A DNA stretch of 20,883 nucleotides, from positions 1-20,883 of the forward strand of contig CAMQBP010000009.1 in assembly GCA_946999025.1 (NCBI GenBank), given 5' to 3'. The position numbers were made by a program, and so were the translations under genes. Every line of letters starts with the position of its first letter. Positions within the stretch are counted from its first letter, which is position 1. This stretch comes from an uncultured Prevotella sp. Its GTDB lineage: Bacteria; Bacteroidota; Bacteroidia; Bacteroidales; Bacteroidaceae. Under the pieces are notes generated by a model that was not told the DNA's origin, ran no database searches, and was given only the letters and a program-made list of their open reading frames with translations. Shown one piece after another: positions 14,795 to 20,883 of the stretch.

Positions 14795-16366
14795 ATGAGA
14801 CGACTCGTTGCTTCATATTGGGTACTATTGATATTTTATTCAGTATCCGCTCAAATCAATATCAATTTCGGAAAAGAATCACCGCTTCGCAAGTTGCAAA
14901 TTGCGGAGATGGCTATCAACAATCTTTATGTTGATACGGTGAACGAAGACAAACTGGTTGAAGATGCCATTCGCGGCATGTTGGAGAAGTTGGACCCGCA
15001 CTCTTCTTATACAACGGCGAAAGAAACCAAGGCAATGACTGAATCTTTGCAGGGATCTTTTGAAGGTATTGGCATTCAGTTCAACATGATGCAAGACACA
15101 CTCATGGTCATTCAGACCATTACCAATGGTCCGTCGGAGAAGGTGGGCATCATGGCTGGCGACCGAATCGTGAGCGTTAACGATAGTAGCATTGCGGGTG
15201 TCAAGATGGCACGCGAAGAAATTATGCGGCGGTTGCGTGGAAAGAAAGGAACAAAAGTAAAGTTGGGCATCCTCCGTAAGGGCATTGGTGAGCGGCTTTA
15301 CTTTACCGTAGTGCGCGATAAGATACCCATGAAAACCGTTGATGCCAGTTACATGCTCCGTCCTCAATTAGGTTATGTGCGCATAGGGAGCTTTGGTGCG
15401 ACCACTTATGATGAGTTTATGGCCTGTATCACCGCACTGAAAAAGCAGGGAATGCGTGACCTTGTCTTGGATTTGCAGGACAATGGAGGCGGGTATCTGC
15501 AAGCTGCGGTGAAGATTGCCAATGAGTTTTTGCAACGCAACGACTTGATTGTTTATACCAAAGGACGACGCGCAGAGCGTATAGAATATACGGCACACGG
15601 TAACGGTAGTTTGCTTTCGGGCAAGGTGATGGTGCTGGTGAATGAGTTTTCAGCATCTGCTGCCGAGATTGTTACAGGCGCTATCCAGGACCAAGACAGA
15701 GGACAAGTGGTTGGACGACGTTCGTTTGGGAAGGGTTTGGTGCAGCGTCCAATCGAATTTCCCGATGGAAGTATGATGCGACTCACCATCGCTCACTACT
15801 ATACTCCATCGGGACGTTGTATCCAGAAACCTTATATTAAAGGTGATAACGAAAGCTATGCCCGTGAATTGGACACTCGTTTCAAGCATGGAGAACTGTA
15901 TAATGCCGACAGTATTCATTTCGCTGACTCGCTGAAGTATAAGACCTTGCGCCTCAAACGAACGGTATACGGAGGCGGAGGTATCATGCCTGATTACTTT
16001 GTTCCACTCGACACGACCAAATTCACACCATATCATCGGCAGTTGGCAGCGAAGGGAATCATCATTACGGAGAATCTCAAGTATGTTGACCAACACCGCA
16101 AACAGCTGCAAAAACAATATCCTACCTTCGCAAAGTTTGTGCGTGAGTTTGACGTTCCGCAGCAGTTGGTGGATGCAGTGATTCGCTCTGGTGAGAAAGA
16201 AAAGGTCAAACCGACGGATCAGAAGGAATTACAAACGACCTTACCTGCTGTGAAAAACCAACTCAAGGCATTGGTTGCACGCGATTTGTGGGACATGAAT
16301 GAGTATTTCCAGATTATCAATGAGACCAACGACATTGTCCTCAAGGCCGTTGAACTGATGAATTAA
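14795..16366 (+). CDS. S41 family C-terminal processing peptidase, exported
   Basis: A serine protease that trims or degrades envelope proteins. From the ATG at 14795 the product has 523 residues, beginning with a signal peptide (MRRLVASYWVLLIFYSVSAQ). A PDZ domain follows (about residues 75-170, with EGIGIQFNMM and VGIMAGDRIVSVND), then the S41 domain with GYVRIGSFG, DLQDNGGGYL and the Ser/Lys dyad: S288 in EFSASAAE and K313 in SFGKGLVQ, 25 residues apart as in E. coli Prc. The C-terminal 130 residues are helical and charged. An in-frame ATG at 14753 would put 14 polar residues before the signal peptide, so 14795 is preferred. Confidence 0.92.
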   Translation: MRRLVASYWVLLIFYSVSAQININFGKESPLRKLQIAEMAINNLYVDTVNEDKLVEDAIRGMLEKLDPHSSYTTAKETKAMTESLQGSFEGIGIQFNMMQDTLMVIQTITNGPSEKVGIMAGDRIVSVNDSSIAGVKMAREEIMRRLRGKKGTKVKLGILRKGIGERLYFTVVRDKIPMKTVDASYMLRPQLGYVRIGSFGATTYDEFMACITALKKQGMRDLVLDLQDNGGGYLQAAVKIANEFLQRNDLIVYTKGRRAERIEYTAHGNGSLLSGKVMVLVNEFSASAAEIVTGAIQDQDRGQVVGRRSFGKGLVQRPIEFPDGSMMRLTIAHYYTPSGRCIQKPYIKGDNESYARELDTRFKHGELYNADSIHFADSLKYKTLRLKRTVYGGGGIMPDYFVPLDTTKFTPYHRQLAAKGIIITENLKYVDQHRKQLQKQYPTFAKFVREFDVPQQLVDAVIRSGEKEKVKPTDQKELQTTLPAVKNQLKALVARDLWDMNEYFQIINETNDIVLKAVELMN

Positions 16367-16467
16367 GGCGAAGACGGGACAAGCCGTAAGAAACCTTGTG
16401 ATATCTCCTCAATGGCGCATGTCTTATTCCTTGTTGCCACTAATAGCAGCAAAGTGAGTGCTTGCTC

Positions 16468-16493
16468 ATGACACTAATAGACTTTGGTGTCAT
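16468..16493. terminator. Possible hairpin between convergent genes
   Basis: ATGACACT (16468-16475) pairs with GGTGTCAT (16486-16493) with one G-T pair, in the 186-base gap between the convergent S41 and desulfidase-like genes. No T-run follows on either strand, so this is a weak call. Confidence 0.25.
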
Positions 16494-16552
16494 CGCCAGC
16501 GTTGAATATCCATGGACTTTACGGGGGAAAGACGCAGGTTTGGGAACGATAC

Positions 16553-17845
16553 TTAGCACCGTTGTTTGCTGGTCATGATACTCAGAACCATCTCATCAGT
16601 CGTGCCCATGGCATCTTTGCCAATGCTGGTGAGGTTGCGTATCGAGCGATCCACGTCCTCGTCGATGATACCTTCTGCCGACGTTACATGCTTGTTTTCC
16701 ATCGATAGCAAGGCCGAAAGTACCGCAGTGCTTACACCTGAGCTGATTTTCAGTGAGCAACTGGGCTTGGCTCCGTCGCAAATCATGCCGGTAAGGTTGG
16801 CAATCATGTTCTTGATAGCATGACAGATGTGCGCATAGTCGCCGCCCATAAGGTAGGTGATGCCGCAGCTTGAGCCGATGCTGGCCACCACACAGCCGCA
16901 CAGAGCCGACAGTTTGCCCAGGCTCTGCTTGATGTAAATGGCCGAAAGATGACTAAGTGTCAGGGCGCGGATAAGTTCTTCTTCCGTATTCTCGTTTTCC
17001 ATGGCATACACCACCACAGGGTTTGTGGCGCAGATACCCTGGTTTCCCGACCCACTATTGCTCATCACCGGTATCATGGCCCCGCCCATTCGGGCGTCGC
17101 AGGCCAATGCTGTCTTGGCGATGATGTGCGAGTAGATGCTGTTACCGAATATCCCTCGGCTCAATGGGCGGTCCATTGTCTTGCCCAAGCAGTGGCCGTA
17201 GTTGCCCTTCAGCGACTGCTCGGCAGCATTCATGTTATACTCTTTGGTCTTCAGCATGAACCTGATGTCGTCGACGGGGGTGGTGGTGGCGAAGTCGTAG
17301 ACCATCCGGAACGAAAGCTGTATGCCGTTCTCTTCCGGTTCATCTTGCTTCCTCAGGCCTTTGTCAAGCAGGATTTCCCCGTTTTTGCATAGGTGGACAA
17401 AGTTGGTATGCGCGCCTGCAATGATGGCTTTTGCCGTTTGATTGTTTGCTTGGCATGTCACCTCGATGTACAATTTCTCGGTAATTCCCTGTTTGAGTTG
17501 GATGTCTATGCGTTTTTCCTCTATATACTTCTTCGCTTCTTCCAACGTCTCGGGTGTGAGATCCTTGATCACCTCCAGCTGATATTCAGCCTTGCCGACG
17601 ATGCTACCCAAGGCTATGGCGATGGGTAGTCCTATCATTCCGGTGCCTGGAATGCCCACACCCATCGCGTTTTTCAAGATGTTAGCACTCAGTAGGGCGG
17701 TTATTTTCTCGGGCCGACAGCCCAACATCTCCGTCGCTTTTGCCGTACATAGTGCCACGGCCATGGGCTCCGTGCATCCAACGGCAGGCACTACTTCCTG
17801 GTGGATGAGCTGTATGATTTGTTTTCGGATATGTTCTTCAAGCAT
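16553..17845 (-). CDS. Serine dehydratase-alpha / cysteine desulfidase family protein (UPF0597)
   Basis: Predicted Fe-S enzyme that deaminates L-serine or breaks L-cysteine into pyruvate, ammonia and sulfide in the cytoplasm. The 430-residue protein begins HQEVVPAVGCTEPMAVAL, the family hallmark, and continues with GVGIPGTGMIGLPIAIALG, IPVMSNSGSGNQGICATNP and MICDGAKPSCSLKISSGV. C24, C272, C356 and C363 lie in these conserved blocks and are candidate cluster or catalytic cysteines. This matches UPF0597 (E. coli YhaM/CyuA type), related to the alpha domain of bacterial serine dehydratase. Sequence alone does not separate serine from cysteine as substrate. It lies 124 bases downstream of dsbD on the same strand, with a strong hairpin between. 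Confidence 0.85.
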   Translation of the reverse strand: MLEEHIRKQIIQLIHQEVVPAVGCTEPMAVALCTAKATEMLGCRPEKITALLSANILKNAMGVGIPGTGMIGLPIAIALGSIVGKAEYQLEVIKDLTPETLEEAKKYIEEKRIDIQLKQGITEKLYIEVTCQANNQTAKAIIAGAHTNFVHLCKNGEILLDKGLRKQDEPEENGIQLSFRMVYDFATTTPVDDIRFMLKTKEYNMNAAEQSLKGNYGHCLGKTMDRPLSRGIFGNSIYSHIIAKTALACDARMGGAMIPVMSNSGSGNQGICATNPVVVYAMENENTEEELIRALTLSHLSAIYIKQSLGKLSALCGCVVASIGSSCGITYLMGGDYAHICHAIKNMIANLTGMICDGAKPSCSLKISSGVSTAVLSALLSMENKHVTSAEGIIDEDVDRSIRNLTSIGKDAMGTTDEMVLSIMTSKQRC

Positions 17846-17922
17846 GGTTTTGTAGATTCAAATGGTTTTTATATCGTGGTTTGTTTGTATGTAAGATTGC
17901 TTTACCCGTGCAAAGCAGGCTG

Positions 17923-17959
17923 CCTTGCCACGCAGCACAGACCGTATTGCGTGGCAAGG
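17923..17959 (-). terminator. Strong hairpin between dsbD and the desulfidase-like gene
   Basis: CCTTGCCACGCA (17923-17934) pairs perfectly over 12 bases with TGCGTGGCAAGG (17948-17959) around a 13-base loop, just past the dsbD stop at 17970. No T-run follows on the minus strand, so it may be a leaky terminator, a processing or stability hairpin, or a repeat. Confidence 0.5.
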
Positions 17960-17969
17960 GCGTGCAAGG

Positions 17970-20018
17970 TTAGTCGCGATTGCGATAAGCCTCCAGACCT
18001 TTCTTTAAGAAGTCGAGGTACGCCGACACATCTTCTTTATAGCTGTATGAGCCAGTCAGCGGTTTTCCTGCATTGTCCAGTGGCACATAGAAGGGCTGCG
18101 TGTTGGCGCCAAACTTACTACTTTGCAGGTAACTCCACTTGTCGCCAACGGTGCGAAGCGTGCGCTTTTTGCCGTTGTCCATTACTTCCACCGGTTCTTT
18201 CAACGGTGTTTTGTCGTCCACGAACAAGGAGATGAGCACATAATCTTTTGTCAATACCTCCGCAACTGATGGGTCTGTCCACACGGCCGCTTCCATCTTT
18301 CGGCAGTTGACACACCCAAAGCCGGTGAAATCGATGAAAGCAGGCTTGCCTTGAGCTTTGGCTGCAGCCATTCCTTCTTCATAATTGGTATAGGCGGCGT
18401 GAACCTCTTTGTTGTTCAGGTTGAAGTCTTGTGTGCTGATTGGGGGTGCGAAAGCGCTCACGGCCTTGACGGGTGCGCCCCAAAGACCAGGCACCATGTA
18501 CACCGTGAAGGCCAGGGAAACCATGCCCAGCATGATGCATACCACCGGCATGGGCTTGCTCTCGCCACCCACCATGTCGCTTTGGAACTTGAGGTGCCCG
18601 ATGAGATAAAGTCCCAACATGCCGAAGATGACAATCCACAGCGACAAGAACACCTCACGATCGAGGATACCCCAGCCGTATGCAAGGTCGGCTACGGAGA
18701 GGAATTTCAATGCGAAAGCCAGTTCGATAAAGCCCAATACCACCTTGATAGTGTTCATCCAAGAACCCGATTTGGGCGCTTGCTTCAGCCAAGAAGGGAA
18801 CAGGGCGAAGAGTGTAAACGGCAGTGCCAGTGCCAAGGCGAAGCCAAACATCCCGATGGCAGGGCCCACCCAGTTGCCCGACGTGGCGGCTTGTACCAGC
18901 AAGAAGCCCACGATGGGTGCGGTACAAGAGAAAGATACCAGCACCAACGTGAAGGCCATCAGGAAGATAGAGAGCAATCCGGTGGTGGAAGAGGCCTTGC
19001 TGTCCATCTTGTTTCCCCATGACTCGGGAAGCCGCAGCTCGAACCATCCGAAGAAAGAGAGCGCAAACACCACCAGCAGCAGGAAGAAGAAGATGTTGAA
19101 AACCGCACTGGTTGCCAGTTCGTTGAGCTTGTGTGGATCGGTAAATGCCGTCACAAGCAGTCCCAGTGATAGGAATATCACGATGATGGCCAAGCCGTAG
19201 GTAATGGCATCGCGCATGCCCTTGGCCTTGTCCTTGGTGCGTTTGAGGAAGAAACTCACCGTCATGGGGATGATGGGCCATACGCAAGGGGTGAACAGCG
19301 CCAGCAATCCGCCGACAAACCCCATTAAAAAGAGGTACCACAGCGATGACTGTCGCTCGCTGCGGCCATCCTGTTGTTGCAATTCTTTGATGACAGGTTG
19401 CCACAAATCGGTGCTGACAGCCACCTTGTTAGTATCCACCGATGCGGGAAGAAGCGTGTCGGCAGCCATGCTCTGCACGGAATCTGGAACGAGGGATGAA
19501 GGCGAATCTCCATCTTTCGCCTCTTTTTCAGTCGGTTCCTGTGGCGTTGTCGCAGCCACGATGGCAGGCGATTTTCCTGCTTTTTTAATGGCTACTTCTT
19601 GCGGTGGCATGCACGTTTGGTCGTCACAGGCACCATATTCCAAATAAGCATCAATGGTATAATTGGGTTTGGTGAACCTAACTTTCTGGACAAACTGCGC
19701 CTTATGCTCAAAAAAGCGCAACTTCATGCCAAATAGGTTGTCCATCTTTGAGATTTCGTTGCCACGCGCCAGAAGACCGCCCACCTTCTCTACGCCGTCC
19801 ATTTTGTTGACATGGAAAGAGGCCTCGATAGGCCCATTGCTGCCAAGATTTACGGAATAGACGTGCCATCCCTGTTCTATTTGCAGGTTGAAGACAATCT
19901 CGCCTTCAGCAGTTTTGCCCGTCTTGAGTTGTGCGGATGATTGTATGGGGTCTACAATCTGTGCTTGGGTGAATAAAGTTGTCAACGACAACAATGCCAG
20001 CACTAAATACTTTTTCAT
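17970..20018 (-). CDS. dsbD: Thiol:disulfide interchange protein DsbD
   Basis: Carries electrons from cytoplasmic thioredoxin across the inner membrane to periplasmic thiol proteins. The 682-residue protein has all three parts. After a signal peptide (MKKYLVLALLSLTTLFTQAQ), the N-terminal DsbD-alpha-like domain contains a cysteine pair at C131/C136 (GACDDQTCMPP). A linker rich in Thr, Glu and Ala follows. The membrane domain (about residues 226-510, roughly eight helices) has C245 in FTPCVWPIIPM and C365 in VSFSCTAPIVG. The C-terminal thioredoxin-like domain (about 535-680) has CVNC at 569-572 in FTGFGCVNCRKME. All six redox cysteines are present. It has its own promoter at 20172-20203 and a long leader with a perfect palindrome. 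Confidence 0.95.
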   Translation of the reverse strand: MKKYLVLALLSLTTLFTQAQIVDPIQSSAQLKTGKTAEGEIVFNLQIEQGWHVYSVNLGSNGPIEASFHVNKMDGVEKVGGLLARGNEISKMDNLFGMKLRFFEHKAQFVQKVRFTKPNYTIDAYLEYGACDDQTCMPPQEVAIKKAGKSPAIVAATTPQEPTEKEAKDGDSPSSLVPDSVQSMAADTLLPASVDTNKVAVSTDLWQPVIKELQQQDGRSERQSSLWYLFLMGFVGGLLALFTPCVWPIIPMTVSFFLKRTKDKAKGMRDAITYGLAIIVIFLSLGLLVTAFTDPHKLNELATSAVFNIFFFLLLVVFALSFFGWFELRLPESWGNKMDSKASSTTGLLSIFLMAFTLVLVSFSCTAPIVGFLLVQAATSGNWVGPAIGMFGFALALALPFTLFALFPSWLKQAPKSGSWMNTIKVVLGFIELAFALKFLSVADLAYGWGILDREVFLSLWIVIFGMLGLYLIGHLKFQSDMVGGESKPMPVVCIMLGMVSLAFTVYMVPGLWGAPVKAVSAFAPPISTQDFNLNNKEVHAAYTNYEEGMAAAKAQGKPAFIDFTGFGCVNCRKMEAAVWTDPSVAEVLTKDYVLISLFVDDKTPLKEPVEVMDNGKKRTLRTVGDKWSYLQSSKFGANTQPFYVPLDNAGKPLTGSYSYKEDVSAYLDFLKKGLEAYRNRD

Positions 20019-20063
20019 GTTAAGTGATGTTTATGGTTGTAATAACAATATTATATTTAGAGA

Positions 20064-20079
20064 AAGTCGCATGCGACTT
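20064..20079. promoter_or_regulatory. Perfect 16-bp palindrome in the dsbD leader
   Basis: AAGTCGCATGCGACTT reads the same on both strands without mismatch. It lies 46-61 bases upstream of the dsbD start codon, between the predicted promoter and the gene. The symmetry suits a dimeric regulator, but no regulator is known for it; in RNA it could only form a tight-looped hairpin. Confidence 0.4.
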
Positions 20080-20171
20080 CCCTTGTCCGTTCATGGTTTC
20101 TGCCACCTTTGTACTACCGAAGAAGCCTGAATCTTTCACTGCTTTCCCAACTCACAAAGCGGTATTGTTTG

Positions 20172-20203
20172 CAAAAATATATATTTCTGTTGATACCGAC
20201 AAA
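20172..20203 (-). promoter_or_regulatory. Bacteroidetes-type promoter of dsbD
   Basis: Read on the minus strand, TTTG (20203-20200), a 20-bp spacer and TATTTTTG (20179-20172) match the -33/-7 consensus. The predicted start near 20166 gives a leader of about 148 bases before the dsbD ATG. Confidence 0.65.
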
Positions 20204-20486
20204 CGCAGAAGTGAAAAATACTTGTTTGATAAAGCGTATTTTTATGTCATTCCCTGCACCCGCTGTCTTCATGGCTGTAAGAATCAAACCAGTAGCACAA
20301 AGAAAGCCAGGCGTGATGAATTATTTTGACAACGAATGCGCTCATGCTTCGCTTGTCAATCACCAACCCCGCTTCTTGTCTCAAATTCGCCCAAAATAAG
20401 CAGTTTTTCTATTCCTTTGTCATACAGAAAGTTACGCCTATCCACCACTGCCGTTGCTTCAATTTTCAAGCCATTTATGGGTAAAA

Positions 20487-20574
20487 GCATTGCTTTTGGT
20501 CACCAATAGCTATGCTTTTGCCATGCAATGGCAGTCCTATTGACCGCCAAAAGGATGCTTTTCATCACATCATC
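20487..20574. repeat. 22-bp-period degenerate tandem array B
   Basis: Segments starting at 20487, 20509 and 20531 line up at 22-bp spacing, and a fourth at 20553 fits with a one-base shift. Copies 1, 2 and 4 share ATGCTTTT or ATTGCTTTT followed by a polypurine-free stretch. The beginning (AAAAGCATTG, then CAATAG-x-x-ATGCTTTT) matches array A at 751-786. Confidence 0.5.
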
Positions 20575-20640
20575 TCGTTGTTATTGGGTCGGAATTTGCT
20601 TTTTTCTGCTCAATCAACGCCTTGTATGCATCCCGTTTGC

Positions 20641-20883
20641 CTATTGATATTTTCTAAATGGTAAGTTTCTTAAGGCCGTTTTTTGGGCGTTTTCTTTCAA
20701 AATTATCGTACATATTTGATGTGATAAGACATGGTAAGTTTCCTCTTTCCTTAGGTATTGTTGACCGCAGATAGGTTGTATGAGTGCACTGCTTCTTCCC
20801 CTATGGTTCAGAGCAAGGTTACGGTCATCTGCAGATTCAAAATCGAAGTGCAATAAAAGAGTACCCCTCGCCGAGAGATGCAG
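20641..20883 (-). CDS. Possible partial open reading frame running off the right edge
   Basis: On the minus strand a frame is open from the right edge to a TAG at 20641-20643, 80 codons with no start required inside the window. The residues (for example FDFESADDRNLALNHRGRSS, then a stretch with CGQQYLRKEETYHVLSHQIC and a basic C-terminus) do not match any family I recognise. It could be the end of a real gene, a decayed gene or a chance frame in repeat-containing intergenic DNA. Confidence 0.2.
   Translation of the reverse strand: MHLSARGTLLLHFDFESADDRNLALNHRGRSSALIQPICGQQYLRKEETYHVLSHQICTIILKENAQKTALRNLPFRKYQ

Larger units (their letters stand above)
20204..20883. other. Gene-poor right-hand region
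   Basis: No convincing complete gene is seen upstream of the dsbD promoter. Plus-strand frames at 20024-20329 and 20109-20399 lack any family resemblance and overlap the dsbD promoter. The region holds a 22-bp-period array (20487-20574), a 12-bp direct repeat ATGGTAAGTTTC (20658-20669 and 20731-20742) and a minus-strand frame that is open at the right edge. Confidence 0.5.

Noticed and set aside
18351..19022. A 223-codon plus-strand frame opposite dsbD, with another at 18655-19404 on the minus strand
   Set aside because: Both are out-of-frame readings of dsbD; composition is His/Gln/Arg-rich and no family is recognised.
20311..20322. Sixth REP-like copy (GCGTGATGAATT)
   Set aside because: Only about ten bases match the inverted core and both flanks are unrelated, so chance is likely.

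Overview
The window looks like a chromosomal segment of a Bacteroidales bacterium, most likely Prevotella or a close relative in the Prevotellaceae. This rests on four things: Bacteroidetes-type promoters (TTTG, 19-20 bp, TAnnTTTG), absence of clear Shine-Dalgarno sequences, Bacteroidetes-specific families (DUF4271, DUF3943, THUMP-like methyltransferase), and the operon order metK - DUF4271 - hemD - rnpA - yidD - tyrS. No phage, insertion sequence, CRISPR array, tRNA or rRNA was seen.

Layout. Bases 2-178 are the 3' end of an M16 (insulinase-like) peptidase gene, followed by a G/C-rich hairpin and a strong rho-independent terminator. Bases 292-1260 hold no convincing gene but are dense in repeats: four REP-like GTAG palindromes and a degenerate 22-bp-period array. 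Bases 1261-6336 form a tightly packed plus-strand housekeeping group: SAM synthetase, DUF4271 membrane protein, uroporphyrinogen-III synthase, RNase P protein, YidD and tyrosyl-tRNA synthetase. Bases 6498-8075 encode a secreted DUF3943 protein. Bases 8193-9683 encode a secreted glycerophosphodiester phosphodiesterase and a secreted D-Ala-D-Ala dipeptidase-like peptidase, read from one clear promoter and ended by a strong terminator. A THUMP-like-domain methyltransferase follows (9723-10985). A repeat-bearing gap then precedes a GNAT-like acetyltransferase with a textbook promoter (11394-12542), topoisomerase IV subunit B (12690-14702) and an S41 processing protease (14795-16366).

Convergent to these, on the minus strand, are a DsbD-type thiol:disulfide interchange protein (17970-20018) and, downstream of it, a serine dehydratase-alpha/cysteine desulfidase family enzyme (16553-17845). 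Bases 20019-20883 carry the dsbD promoter and leader, another 22-bp-period array and one open frame running off the right edge.

The coding content is ordinary core and envelope metabolism. The least explained material is between genes: four separate stretches (755-842, 11168-11255, 14713-14778, 20487-20574) show imperfect repetition at 22-bp spacing with partly shared sequence, and a GTAG-headed REP-like palindrome occurs in direct and inverted pairs with a fifth, truncated copy 11 kb away. These are the best candidates for something undescribed, but their function cannot be decided from this sequence alone.
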